From Pseudomonas sp. PSKL.D1 (GTDB lineage: Bacteria; Pseudomonadota; Gammaproteobacteria; Pseudomonadales; Pseudomonadaceae): a stretch of DNA of 64,000 nucleotides. Within the stretch, counting starts at the first letter, position 1, and every line of letters begins with the position of its first letter. Location: NCBI RefSeq assembly GCF_028898945.1, contig NZ_CP118607.1:2156001-2220000 (forward strand), in the 5' to 3' direction. The notes under the pieces are model-generated. The model was given only the letters and a program-made list of their open reading frames with translations, ran no database searches and was not told the DNA's origin. Both the position numbers and the translations under genes were made by a program. Of this stretch, positions 26,959-35,950 are shown piece after piece.

Positions 26959-27960
26959 TCAAGGCCGCTGCAACCACTCGATCAGCGTCCGGTTGAAGCG
27001 CTTGGGCTCTTCGATCTGGGGTGCATGCCCCATGCCTTCGAAGGTGATCAGCTCACCTTGCGGGATCAGCTTCGCCACCTGCGGCCCAAGCTCTTTGTAT
27101 TTGCCCAGGTTCGCTTTCACTTCTGGCGGGGCAATGTCACTGCCAATGGCCGTGGTGTCCTGGTCGCCGATCAGCAGCAGGGTCGGCATCTTCAAATCCT
27201 TGAACTCGTGGTACACCGGCTGGGTGAAAATCATGTCGTAGATCAGCGCCGAGTTCCACGCCACCGCCTCATGCCCCGGGCCTTGGTTCAGGCCCACCAG
27301 CATCTGTACCCAGCGCTCGTACTCGGGCTTCCAGCGCCCGGCGTAGTAGGTTTTGCGTTCATACTCGCGCACGCCCTCGGCATCGAGTTTGAGTTCGCGC
27401 GCGTACCATTGGTCCACCGTGCGGTACGGTACGCCCATGGCTTTCCAGTCTTCCAGGCCGATCGGGTTGACCATGGCCAGCCGTTCGACCTGCTGCGGGT
27501 ACATCAGTGCATAGCGCGTGGCCAGCATGCCACCGGTAGAGTGGCCAAGGATGATGGCATTTTCGATACCGAGTTGTTCGAGCAGGGCGTGGGTGTTGCT
27601 GGCCAGTTGCTGGAAGCTGTACTGGTAATACGCCGGCTTGCTCGACGTGCAGAAGCCGACCTGGTCCGGCGCGATAACCCGGTAACCGGCCTGGCTCAAC
27701 GCGTCGATGGTGGTTTCCCACGTGGCGGCGCAAAAGTTCTTGCCGTGCATCAGCACCACGCTGTGGCCGTTGGCCTGGCCTTTGGCGGGCACGTCCATGT
27801 AGCCCATCTGCAGCGCCTGGCCCTGGGACTGGAAGTCAAAATGTTTCAGAGGGTGAGGGTAGTTGAAACCTTCGAGCTGTTTGCCATAAGTGGGGGCATC
27901 GGCAGCGATGGCCGGGGCGCCGACGAGGCAGGCCAGGGCCAGGGCAGTTGTGCGCAGCAT
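26959..27960 (-). CDS. Secreted alpha/beta hydrolase
   Basis: This 333-residue protein has a signal peptide (ending PAIAAD), the oxyanion segment VVLMHGKNFCAATWE, the nucleophile elbow GHSTGGM, the acid in LLLIGDQDTTA and the catalytic His in EGMGHAPQIEEP. It fits the proline-iminopeptidase/haloperoxidase-like branch of the alpha/beta fold. The periplasmic location and the lack of neighbours in the same transcript leave its ester or amide substrate unknown. Confidence 0.88.
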   Translation of the reverse strand: MLRTTALALACLVGAPAIAADAPTYGKQLEGFNYPHPLKHFDFQSQGQALQMGYMDVPAKGQANGHSVVLMHGKNFCAATWETTIDALSQAGYRVIAPDQVGFCTSSKPAYYQYSFQQLASNTHALLEQLGIENAIILGHSTGGMLATRYALMYPQQVERLAMVNPIGLEDWKAMGVPYRTVDQWYARELKLDAEGVREYERKTYYAGRWKPEYERWVQMLVGLNQGPGHEAVAWNSALIYDMIFTQPVYHEFKDLKMPTLLLIGDQDTTAIGSDIAPPEVKANLGKYKELGPQVAKLIPQGELITFEGMGHAPQIEEPKRFNRTLIEWLQRP

Positions 27961-28035
27961 GGGGGCACTCCATGTAGGGCCATGTAGGAAATGGCGACTT
28001 TAACAGTCAGTGCACATCCTGAAACGTTAAAGGTG

Positions 28036-28473
28036 TTACCAAGCGTGAAACCAACCCAGGGTCACCATCGCCACCACGCTGTAGCGGCCGGCCTTGGCCA
28101 GTGTCACCAGCAACAGGAAGCGCCAGAACGGCTCACGCATGATCCCGGCGATCAAGGTCAGTGGGTCGCCGATCACCGGCATCCAGCTGAGCAGCAGCGA
28201 CCATTGCCCCCAGCGCTGGTAGCGCTGCTGGGCACGTTCAAGCTGGGCGGCGCTGAAAGGGAACCAGCGTTTGTCGCGCAGATGCTCGATCGCCCGGCCC
28301 AGCACCCAGTTGACCACCGAACCGAGCACATTGCCGACCGTGGCCACCAGCAACAGCGTCAGCCAGGCGTCGGGCTGGCGCAACAGCAACCCCACCAGCA
28401 CGGCTTCCGATTGCAGCGGCAGCAGGGTGGCGGCGCCGAAGGCGCTGAAAAACAGCGCCCACAAGCTGAGCAT
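28036..28473 (-). CDS. YqaA family inner-membrane protein (DedA-related)
   Basis: This 145-residue protein has about four membrane segments and the SNARE-associated/VTT-like pattern: LPLQSEAVLVGLLL, VATVGNVLGSVVNWVLGRAIE and SWMPVIGDPLTLIAGIMREPFWRFLLLVTLAKAGRY. These are typical of YqaA, a relative of the DedA flippase-like proteins. The ATG at 28473 overlaps the stop of the upstream DUF411 gene by one base, so the two are translationally coupled. Confidence 0.88.
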   Translation of the reverse strand: MLSLWALFFSAFGAATLLPLQSEAVLVGLLLRQPDAWLTLLLVATVGNVLGSVVNWVLGRAIEHLRDKRWFPFSAAQLERAQQRYQRWGQWSLLLSWMPVIGDPLTLIAGIMREPFWRFLLLVTLAKAGRYSVVAMVTLGWFHAW

Positions 28474-28901
28474 CAGTAAGTGGCAACCACGGTGTCCTGG
28501 CCCTCCTGAGTCACACCGATGACCTGGTAGGCGTCCTTGTGGTCGCCCATTTCCATGCCGGGTGAACCCATGGGCATGCCGGGTACGGCCAGGCCTTTGA
28601 GGTCGTTGCGTTTGGCCAGCAACCGGACCTGCTCGGCCGGTACGTGGCCTTCGACGAACTTGCCATTGATCACGCCGGTATGGCATGACGCAAGGCGTGG
28701 CGCCACGCCCAGGCGCTGTTTGACGGCACTCATGTTCGGTTCGACATGGTCATTGACGGTAAAGCCGTTGTCGCTCAGGTGCTTGATCCATTGCTTGCAG
28801 CAACCGCAGTTGGGGTCGCGGTAGACATCGATGGTTTCGCCCGCCTGGGCCAGGCCGGTGGCGGCCAGCAGGCCGAGGGTGATCAGGTGTTTACGCAGCA
28901 T
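28473..28901 (-). CDS. DUF411 metal-binding protein
   Basis: This 142-residue periplasmic protein has a signal peptide (LITLGLLAATGLAQAG) and the DUF411 features: VYRDPNCGCCKQWIKHL with CxCC, then LASCHTGVINGKFVEGHVP, and a Met/Gly/His-rich PGMPMGSPGMEMGDHKDAY segment. Homologues are often linked to copper resistance and probably bind copper. It overlaps the YqaA gene. Confidence 0.88.
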   Translation of the reverse strand: MLRKHLITLGLLAATGLAQAGETIDVYRDPNCGCCKQWIKHLSDNGFTVNDHVEPNMSAVKQRLGVAPRLASCHTGVINGKFVEGHVPAEQVRLLAKRNDLKGLAVPGMPMGSPGMEMGDHKDAYQVIGVTQEGQDTVVATY

Positions 28902-29030
28902 GGTCGAATAACTCCGTTGCAAATGCAGGCGCCGGCCTGCCTTGGGCCTGAGGTGTGGCTTCCCGATGCCGACGCTATCACAGCAACCCCTAGCATGTGA
29001 CCTACCTAACGCATTGGCGGACTCATCATC

Positions 29031-29684
29031 ATGACTAAAACCCTGGTTTCACTGGCGTACTCAGACGCAAACCTCATCGGCCTCGGCGCAAATCTTTCGG
29101 AAGAAGAGCTTGGCGACGTGCAGTGCCTGCTCAACCATGCCGAATCATTCGCCGACCGCTCATACAATCGTCACGAGCTCTGGAAGAGTTGGTTTGATCA
29201 CGTGCGCAACCGCATGGAAAAACACGGTTGCACTCGCTTGGCCACCCTCGAGCATCCAGCGCAGGTCATTAATGACTTTGCGGATTTCGATGATCAACTG
29301 GCCCCCATTGGCGCAGGCAGCACACCGGCAGTGCTGGCAGCGCTTGCGCGCGATGCGCTGGGTGAGTTGCGCGGCACGCAGGATGCCAAGCGGTTTCTCG
29401 AGAGGGGAACGGAGGATGGCCGGTCTTCGACATTCTTGGTCACGCCCTGCCAGAAAGATGAGGACGGCCAGATCCATCTGGCGGTCTATGCCTTTCGAAT
29501 GAACGCGTCGGTAGAAATTCGCGATTTCGATTTCTGGAGCGAAACCCAGCGTGAGATTGTGGTGTGGAACATCGGCACCGCCTACCGCTTCGACCCGACG
29601 CGCTTTGCGAATGTTCGCGAACAGCTCTTGCTGGACCTGGCCAGGTGGTCATGCCACTCACTCACCCGGATCAAACTGAAATAG
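29031..29684 (+). CDS. Hypothetical protein (217 aa)
   Basis: This is a soluble alpha/beta protein without signal or membrane segments. It contains a helical N-terminal half (EEELGDVQCLLNHAESFADRS; WKSWFDHVRNRMEKHG) and a mixed C-terminal half (HLAVYAFRMNASVEIRDFDFW). Codon use is normal for the genome, and the frame is uninterrupted from ATG 29031 to 29684, one base before the convergent trhP. I do not recognise the family. Confidence 0.7.
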   Translation: MTKTLVSLAYSDANLIGLGANLSEEELGDVQCLLNHAESFADRSYNRHELWKSWFDHVRNRMEKHGCTRLATLEHPAQVINDFADFDDQLAPIGAGSTPAVLAALARDALGELRGTQDAKRFLERGTEDGRSSTFLVTPCQKDEDGQIHLAVYAFRMNASVEIRDFDFWSETQREIVVWNIGTAYRFDPTRFANVREQLLLDLARWSCHSLTRIKLK

Positions 29685-31010
29685 TCACGTGCCTGTGTGC
29701 AGGTCACGCAGAAGCAGGCCATACGCCAACGGCACCTGCTCGGGCACCGGCAGGTAAACCGTATGGCCATCGCCAGGCGCCACCTGGACGGCCTGTTGAT
29801 GCGAGCCGCCCATGTACTCAAGGGCAAAATGGTAATTGCTGGCGGGTGTCATCAGCTCCAGGTGGTCCCCCACGGCAAAGCGGTTCTTCACCTTCACTTC
29901 GGCAAGGCCGTTCACTCGCGTGCCAGTCAGTTCCCCGACGAACTGCTGGCGTTCGGATGCCGAGTTTCCGCGCAGGTAGTTTTGGTATTCATCGTGCACA
30001 TGGCGGCGCAGGAACCCTTCGGTGTAGCCGCGATGGGCCAGCGATTCCAGGTTGCCCATCAGCGTCCTGTCAAAAGGCCGACCGGCCGCGGCGTCGTCAA
30101 TGGCCTGGCGATAGGCCTGCACGGCGCGGGCGCAGTAGAAATGCGATTTGGTACGGCCTTCGATTTTCAGCGAATGCACGCCCATGGCGGCCAGGCGCTC
30201 CACGTGCTGGATGGCGCGCAGGTCCTTGGCGTTCATGATGTAGGTGCCGTGTTCGTCTTCGAACGCTGGCATTTCGGTGCCCGGGCGGTTGTTTTCCTGC
30301 AGCAGGAACACCTGGTCGGTGGGGGCGCCCAGGCCCAGCGTTGGCTCGACCACGTGGACGATGTCTCCCGTGGTGTTTTCCGTGGCGGGCGTAGCTTCGT
30401 ACTTCCAGCGGCAGGCGTTGGTACAGCTGCCCTGGTTGGCATCGCGTTTGTTCAGGTAACCGGACAGCAGGCACCGGCCTGAATACGCCATGCACAAGGC
30501 ACCATGGACGAACACTTCCAGTTCCATGCCCGGTACCTGTTGGCGGATTTCCCCGATTTCCTCCAATGACAGTTCCCGCGACAGGATCACCCGGCTCAGG
30601 CCCATCTGCTGCCAGAACTGCACGCTGGCCCAGTTGACCGTGTTGGCCTGCACTGAAAGGTGCACCGGCATGTGCGCGAAGTGCTGGCGCACCAGCATGA
30701 TCAGGCCAGGGTCGGACATGATCAGTGCATCCGGCGCCATGTCGATCACCGGGGCCAGGTCTTTGAGGAAGGTCTTGAGCTTGGCGTTGTGCGGGGCGAT
30801 GTTGACAACAACGTAAAAGCGCTTGCCCAGGCTGTGTGCCTCCTGGATGCCCAAGGCCAGGTTGGTGTGGTCGAATTCGTTGTTGCGCACCCGCAGGCTG
30901 TAGCGCGGCTGCCCGGCATAAACCGCGTCGGCACCGTAGGCAAAGGCGTAGCGCATGGTTTTCAGGGTGCCGGCGGGGGCCAGCAATTCGGGCTTGGCGG
31001 GAAGGGTCAT
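29685..31010 (-). CDS. trhP: tRNA hydroxylation protein TrhP (U32 peptidase family, YegQ)
   Basis: This 441-residue U32-family protein has LLAPAGTLKTMRYAFAYGADAVYAG at the N-terminus, the family signature LEVFVHGALCMAYSGRCLLS, and a Cys pair in GSCTNACRWKY as in iron-sulfur members. Length and motifs fit YegQ/TrhP rather than UbiU/UbiV (shorter) or RlhA (longer). In E. coli TrhP makes 5-hydroxyuridine at tRNA position 34 using prephenate-derived chemistry, in parallel with the O2-using TrhO. A perfect Anr/FNR site sits upstream at 31063-31076, suggesting oxygen-limited expression. Confidence 0.88.
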   Translation of the reverse strand: MTLPAKPELLAPAGTLKTMRYAFAYGADAVYAGQPRYSLRVRNNEFDHTNLALGIQEAHSLGKRFYVVVNIAPHNAKLKTFLKDLAPVIDMAPDALIMSDPGLIMLVRQHFAHMPVHLSVQANTVNWASVQFWQQMGLSRVILSRELSLEEIGEIRQQVPGMELEVFVHGALCMAYSGRCLLSGYLNKRDANQGSCTNACRWKYEATPATENTTGDIVHVVEPTLGLGAPTDQVFLLQENNRPGTEMPAFEDEHGTYIMNAKDLRAIQHVERLAAMGVHSLKIEGRTKSHFYCARAVQAYRQAIDDAAAGRPFDRTLMGNLESLAHRGYTEGFLRRHVHDEYQNYLRGNSASERQQFVGELTGTRVNGLAEVKVKNRFAVGDHLELMTPASNYHFALEYMGGSHQQAVQVAPGDGHTVYLPVPEQVPLAYGLLLRDLHTGT

Positions 31011-31034
31011 GGGTGCACCGGGGCAAAAGCGCGG

Positions 31035-31076
31035 ATGCTAAGGCGTGGCGACGGGTGGCGTGTTGATCTGAATCAA
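31035..31076 (-). promoter_or_regulatory. Anr/FNR box and -10 for trhP
   Basis: TTGAT-CTGA-ATCAA at 31063-31076 is a perfect Anr/FNR half-site pair. On the minus strand TAGCAT (31040-31035) stands where a -10 should be if the box is centred at -41.5, giving a class II activator promoter starting about 18 bases before the trhP ATG. The box also lies upstream of the divergent AI-2E gene, but its spacing there is not canonical. Confidence 0.75.
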
Positions 31077-31139
31077 GGGCACAGCGGCACTTTTGCTGTG
31101 ATGGCGCGCACTAATATCCATGACACTCAAGGAACTGCC

Positions 31140-32204
31140 ATGAACGAAGCCGCTTTACAGAACAGAGCCCTCGCCGTGTTGCTGGCGCTGGTTTCGATAG
31201 CTTTTGCCTGGATACTGCTACCGTATTACGGCGCAATCTTCTGGGCGGTGATTCTCGGTATCCTGTTTGCGCCCTTGCAGCGCCACCTGCTGATCCGCTT
31301 TGGCCGGCGCCGCAACCTGGCGGCGGCCACCACGCTGCTGGTGTGCCTGCTGGTGGCCATTTTGCCGGTCATCATCACCAGCGCACTGTTGGTGCAGGAG
31401 GGGGCCACGTTGTACCAGCGCATCGAAAGCGGGCAGCTGGACATTGCCGGTTATGTGGAGCGAGGCAAAGACATGCTGCCGGCGTTCGCCCAGCATGGCC
31501 TGGACAGCGTGGGCATGGGCAACCTCGACGGGCTGCGCGAAAAGATCATGAAATGGGCCACCCAAGGCAGCCAGGTGCTGGCCAGCCAGGCGTACAGCTT
31601 TGGCCAGGGCACGTTCGAGTTTCTGGTCAGCTTTGGCATCATGATGTACCTGTTGTTCTTCTTTTTACGCGAAGGCCCGGAACTGGCGCGGCGTGTGCGG
31701 TTGGCGGTGCCACTGCCGGAGCATCAGAAGCGCCGCCTTCAGCTGAAGTTCAACCGCGTCGTGCGGGCGACGGTGAAGGGCAATGTGCTGGTGGCCATTA
31801 CCCAGGGGGCGCTGGGCGGGTTCATCTTCTGGGTGCTGGATATCCCCAGCGCGCTGGTGTGGGCGGTGCTGATGGCGTTTCTTTCGCTGCTGCCGGCGGT
31901 GGGGGCGGGTATCGTCTGGGCGCCGGTGGCGGCTTACTTCGTGCTGACCGGCGCGCTGTGGCAGGGGATTATCCTGACGGCCTTCGGCGTGCTGGTGATT
32001 GGCCTGGTGGACAACGTGCTGCGGCCGATCCTGGTGGGCAAGGACACGCGGATGCCGGATTACCTGATCCTGGTGTCCACCCTGGGCGGGTTGGCGGTGT
32101 TTGGGCTGAATGGCTTTGTGATCGGGCCGTTGATTGCGGCGTTGTTCATTTCGAGTTGGGGTATTTTTGCGGCGACCAAGCCGCAGGTGCAGTTGCCTTC
32201 GTGA
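31140..32204 (+). CDS. AI-2E family (TqsA/PerM-like) transporter
   Basis: This 354-residue inner-membrane protein has about seven or eight membrane segments. It has the family pattern YYGAIFWAVILGILFAPLQR at the start, a periplasmic domain (about residues 75-150), and the conserved C-terminal half with LPAVGAGIVWAPVAAYFVLTG, VLVIGLVDNVLRPILVGKDTRMPDYLILVSTLGG and a FGLNGFVIGPLIAAL ending. Members export signalling or small molecules; the substrate here is unknown. The ATG at 31140 follows AAGGAA. Confidence 0.9.
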   Translation: MNEAALQNRALAVLLALVSIAFAWILLPYYGAIFWAVILGILFAPLQRHLLIRFGRRRNLAAATTLLVCLLVAILPVIITSALLVQEGATLYQRIESGQLDIAGYVERGKDMLPAFAQHGLDSVGMGNLDGLREKIMKWATQGSQVLASQAYSFGQGTFEFLVSFGIMMYLLFFFLREGPELARRVRLAVPLPEHQKRRLQLKFNRVVRATVKGNVLVAITQGALGGFIFWVLDIPSALVWAVLMAFLSLLPAVGAGIVWAPVAAYFVLTGALWQGIILTAFGVLVIGLVDNVLRPILVGKDTRMPDYLILVSTLGGLAVFGLNGFVIGPLIAALFISSWGIFAATKPQVQLPS

Positions 32205-32211
32205 AATATTG

Positions 32212-32280
32212 GCGCCGCATCGCGGATAAATCCGCTCCTACAGCGCCTGTGTAGGAGCGGATTTATCCGCGATGCGGCGC
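32212..32280. repeat. REP inverted pair, perfect 31-bp arms
   Basis: A 31-bp perfect inverted repeat (arms 32212-32242 and 32250-32280, core CGCGGATAAATCCGCTCCTA) has a 7-base loop. It lies between the convergent AI-2E and TonB-receptor genes and may act as a two-way terminator or mRNA stabiliser. Confidence 0.88.
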
Positions 32281-32304
32281 GCAGCGGCGCTCGATCCCCC
32301 AAAC

Positions 32305-34356
32305 CTACCGAAAACTATACGAAACCCCCGCATACACCCCAAAACTCTCCCCAGGCGTAGACCGCGCAACATCCTGCCCCGCATCGTCATACCCCGGCGT
32401 CACCGTCGCCGCATAACGCTTGTTGGTCAGGTTGCGCAAATCCAGCCAGGTTTGCCAATCCTGCTTCGGCGAGTTCCAGCCCAGCCGCGCACCTAGCAGG
32501 GCATACGCGTCGGCGTGGTAGCTGTTGGCGTAGTCCACCTGCACCTTCGACGCCATCTGCGTGTTGACCCCGGCATAGAGCCCACTCGGCCAGTCGTAGC
32601 GCAGTTCGGCCTGGTAGTAATGCATGGGGATGCCCGGCAAGCGGTTGTCGCCGAACTCATCATCGTCCCGGTAGTGGAAGTCGCTGAAGGTATACGCCTG
32701 GCGCAGGCTCAACTTGCCGGTGCCGGGGCGTTCCCACAAGGTGCTGTCCAACCCGGCTTCCACCCCCTGGTGCACGGTGGCGCTGGCGTTGAACTCCTTG
32801 GCCGGCAGGCCTTGCACGATCTCCACGGCCAGCAGCTCATGGCGCACTTGCGAGTAGTACCAGGCCAGGTCCCAATGCCCCAGGGCCGAATCGCCGCGGG
32901 CGCCCAGCTCCAGCGTGGTGGCGGTCTGGTTCTGCATCTCGATCGGCTGGGTATTGGAGGTGGAACTCCAGATCAACGACCATGGGTGCGGCGGCTCAAC
33001 CGAGCGGCTGAGGTTGCCGTATACCTGCAGTTGCGGGTTGATGTCATAGCGCAGGCCCAGGCGCGGTGCATAGTCCCAGTCGTGCTGGCTGACCTTGCCG
33101 CCGGTTGCCGGGTAGGTCACGTCGCTTTCGCGGCGGGTGTAGATCATGGCCAGGCCCGTGGTCAGCCACAGGTCCGGGACCAGTTCCAGGTCATTGCCGG
33201 CATGCAGCACGGTATCGGAACCCTGGTAGCTGAAGTCGCGGCTGCGGGCACCAAAGTTGTCGCCACTGGTGCGGGCAAACTGCGAGGCGCCGCTATTGGG
33301 CAGGTGCTTGGTGGTGCGCCAGCCCACGGTAGTCTTGCTTTCGTGGCCGAACAGGGTGTCGCGGCGCAAATAGTTTAGCGTGCCGCTGACGTCGGTGTAG
33401 GCGACTTTCAGGCGCATCGGGCCTTCGCGCAGGTCCATCGGGAAGTCGTGGTACACCAGCCCGGCTTCCACGCGGGCGTCGTCATCGAGGTAGAAGGTAG
33501 TCTTGTTGCCCACCCAGGTGCTGCCCGGTTGCGGGCGGCTGTCGTCGCGGGCCAGGTAGGCGGCGTTGGCAGCGCGCGGGTCGTGTTTGATCTGGTCTTT
33601 GGTCAGGCGGCCGGCCAGTTCGTTTTCCGTTTCCCGGTAACGCAGGTAGAAGCGGGTTTCCAGGTTGGGGTTGAAGCGGTAGCCGACGTTGGCCGCAATG
33701 CCCTTTGAGCTGCCGCTGCTGTGCGCCTGGTAGCCGTCGTACTCCGAGTCGGTCAGGGCCACGTAGTAGTCGAGGTTGCCCAGCACCTGGCCAGAGCTGA
33801 TGTGCCGGTGCTGATAGCCGCGGCTGCCCACCTCATAGCGCACCTGCAGCGGCGCGGCATCGTAACCGGTGTGGGTGACGTAGTTGATGGCACCGCCGAG
33901 GGCCAGCGAACCCTGGTCAAAACCATTGGCACCGCGCAGCACTTCGGCGCGGCTCAGCCACAGCGGCTCGAACAGCTCGTACGGGGTGCCGCCGGGGCCG
34001 GTCAGCGGCAGGCCGTCGAACATCGTGTATACGCCCGAACCATGCGCGCCCGGCGCCCGGTTGATGCCCGAGCCGCGGATCGACAGCTTGATGCCATCGT
34101 TACCGGCCGACTGGGCGAAAACGCCGGGTTGGTAGGCCAGCACATCCTGATTGCTGGCCACGCGGCCTTGTTCCACTTTGCCCATGTCCACCAGGTTGCT
34201 GGCACCGGGGATTTCGTGCAGCCGCTCGGTGGCGCTTTCCAGTTCGGTCTGCTGTTTGTCCTCGATCAGTACCTGGTCGAGTTCGATGCGGCCGGCGGCC
34301 TGGGCAGTGCTGGCGACGAACAGGGCCAGCAGGGAATACGGGAGGGTGGGGCGCAT
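32305..34356 (-). CDS. TonB-dependent outer-membrane receptor
   Basis: This 683-residue protein has a signal peptide (cut near AQAAG), a TonB-box-like start (LDQVLIEDKQQ), a plug domain (LAYQPGVFAQSAGNDGIKLSIRGSG, then LRGANGFDQGSLALGGAINYVT) and a 22-strand-type barrel ending in Phe-Arg (GVYAGVSYSFR). There is no N-terminal signalling extension and no FecI/FecR pair. It resembles the FecA/PupB-like or vitamin/siderophore receptor group, but the ligand cannot be told. No clear Fur box was seen in the 80 bp upstream. Confidence 0.92.
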   Translation of the reverse strand: MRPTLPYSLLALFVASTAQAAGRIELDQVLIEDKQQTELESATERLHEIPGASNLVDMGKVEQGRVASNQDVLAYQPGVFAQSAGNDGIKLSIRGSGINRAPGAHGSGVYTMFDGLPLTGPGGTPYELFEPLWLSRAEVLRGANGFDQGSLALGGAINYVTHTGYDAAPLQVRYEVGSRGYQHRHISSGQVLGNLDYYVALTDSEYDGYQAHSSGSSKGIAANVGYRFNPNLETRFYLRYRETENELAGRLTKDQIKHDPRAANAAYLARDDSRPQPGSTWVGNKTTFYLDDDARVEAGLVYHDFPMDLREGPMRLKVAYTDVSGTLNYLRRDTLFGHESKTTVGWRTTKHLPNSGASQFARTSGDNFGARSRDFSYQGSDTVLHAGNDLELVPDLWLTTGLAMIYTRRESDVTYPATGGKVSQHDWDYAPRLGLRYDINPQLQVYGNLSRSVEPPHPWSLIWSSTSNTQPIEMQNQTATTLELGARGDSALGHWDLAWYYSQVRHELLAVEIVQGLPAKEFNASATVHQGVEAGLDSTLWERPGTGKLSLRQAYTFSDFHYRDDDEFGDNRLPGIPMHYYQAELRYDWPSGLYAGVNTQMASKVQVDYANSYHADAYALLGARLGWNSPKQDWQTWLDLRNLTNKRYAATVTPGYDDAGQDVARSTPGESFGVYAGVSYSFR

Positions 34357-34444
34357 GGGGGCGAGGTTCCAGATCGAGTGCGGGAGTCTGACGCTGCAAA
34401 TGGCAGACGAAGCACAGTGATCGATCTGTAATGCCCCACAAATG

Positions 34445-34470
34445 AAAAACCCCGCCGTAGCGGGGTTTTT
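34445..34470 (-). terminator. Intrinsic terminator of the nuo operon
   Basis: AAAAACCCCG and CGGGGTTTTT form a perfect stem around CCGTAG, four bases after the nuoN stop on the minus strand. It can also work in the other direction. Confidence 0.92.
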
Positions 34471-34473
34471 GCA

Positions 34474-35943
34474 TCAGCCGATCAGCTGTAGGCCAGCCTG
34501 CTGAACCATTTCCAGCAACGGCTGCGGGTACACACCCAGCACGAAGGCGAGAATGGCGATGGCCAGCAGCATCACGCCGCCGGTGCGCTGTTCCCACTTC
34601 AGCGGGGCATCGTGGCGACGCAGGTTCGGCTCGACCAGGTACAGGGTGACCATGACGCGCAGGTAGTAGTAAACGCCGATGGCGCTACCGATCACCAACG
34701 CACCCACCAACCACCACAGGTGCGACTCAACGCCCGTGGCGATGATGTAGAACTTGCCAATGAAGCCCGCGGTCAGCGGGATACCGGCCAGCGACAGCAT
34801 CATCACGGTGAGTACGGCGGTCAGGTACGGGCGGCGCCAGAACAGGCCGCGGTACTCGTACAGTGCGTCGGCGTCACGGCCAGCGTAAGGCGACGACATC
34901 AGGGTGATCACGCCGAATGCCCCGAGGCTGGTGATCACGTAGGTGACCAGGTACACGCCCATGGCTTCCAGGGCCAGGCCCTTGCTGGCGACCAGTGCGA
35001 TGACCAGGTAACCGAAGTGGGCGATGGACGAGTAACCGAGCAGGCGCTTGAGGTTGCTCTGGGTCAGCGCCAGCAGGTTACCGACCAGGATCGACGCTAC
35101 GGCGATGACGGCCAGCACGGTGCTCAGCACGCCGCTGCTGGCGGCAGGGGAGAGCATGAACAGGCGTACCACCACGGCGAACACGGCAACCTTGCTGGCG
35201 GTGGCCAGGAAGGCGGCAACCGGCGCCGGGGCGCCTTCGTATACGTCCGGGGTCCACAGGTGGAACGGTACCAGCGACAGCTTGAAGGCCAGGCCGACCA
35301 GCATCATGCCCAGGCCCAGCTGCGCCAGCATGCTCGGCATGCTGGTGGCGGCCAGGGCTTTGCCCAGCTGGTCGAAGGTCAGGCTGCCGGCATCGGCGTA
35401 CAGCAGCGCCATGCCGAACAGCAGGAAGGCCGAACCTGCGGCCGACAGCACCATGTACTTGATGCCGGCTTCCAGCGAGCGCTTGTTGAAGAACGCATAC
35501 GCCACCAGGCCGTACACCGGCACCGACAGCAGCTCCAGGCCGATGAACAGGCCAGCCAGGTGGTTGGCGCTGACCAGCACCAGGCCACCCAGAGCCGACA
35601 TCAGCAGCAGCAGGTAGAGTTCTTCACGGTTGCCCGGGAAACCCTTGGCCCCTTCGCCCAGGTAGGCGTGGGCGAGGGTGACGCAGGCCAGTGTCGCCAC
35701 CAGGATGATCGCCATGTACAGGCAGGCGAACTTGTCGATGGTCACCAGCGAGGTCACCGCCAGCGGCGCGACCTTCAGCGCCGGCAAAATCGACAGCAGG
35801 GCCAGGTTCAGGCCCACGGTGGACAGCAGGAAGGTTTGCGAGTGGTTGCGCTTCCAGGCGATCGCCAGCATCACCACCACCGTGGTGATGGTGGTGATCA
35901 GCATCGGCGCCAATGCGATGAAGTGTTGAGTGGTGAATTCCAT
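34474..35943 (-). CDS. nuoN: NADH-quinone oxidoreductase subunit N
   Basis: This 489-residue antiporter-like membrane subunit of complex I has about 14 helices. Its Mrp-type core reads [42 protein letters not shown], with the proton-pathway Lys in [10 protein letters not shown]. The start MEFTTQHFI at 35943 is preferred over the frame extension to 36003 that runs into nuoM. It is the last gene of the nuo operon and pumps protons in the membrane arm. Confidence 0.95.
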   Translation of the reverse strand: MEFTTQHFIALAPMLITTITTVVVMLAIAWKRNHSQTFLLSTVGLNLALLSILPALKVAPLAVTSLVTIDKFACLYMAIILVATLACVTLAHAYLGEGAKGFPGNREELYLLLLMSALGGLVLVSANHLAGLFIGLELLSVPVYGLVAYAFFNKRSLEAGIKYMVLSAAGSAFLLFGMALLYADAGSLTFDQLGKALAATSMPSMLAQLGLGMMLVGLAFKLSLVPFHLWTPDVYEGAPAPVAAFLATASKVAVFAVVVRLFMLSPAASSGVLSTVLAVIAVASILVGNLLALTQSNLKRLLGYSSIAHFGYLVIALVASKGLALEAMGVYLVTYVITSLGAFGVITLMSSPYAGRDADALYEYRGLFWRRPYLTAVLTVMMLSLAGIPLTAGFIGKFYIIATGVESHLWWLVGALVIGSAIGVYYYLRVMVTLYLVEPNLRRHDAPLKWEQRTGGVMLLAIAILAFVLGVYPQPLLEMVQQAGLQLIG

Positions 35944-35950
35944 AGCGCTC

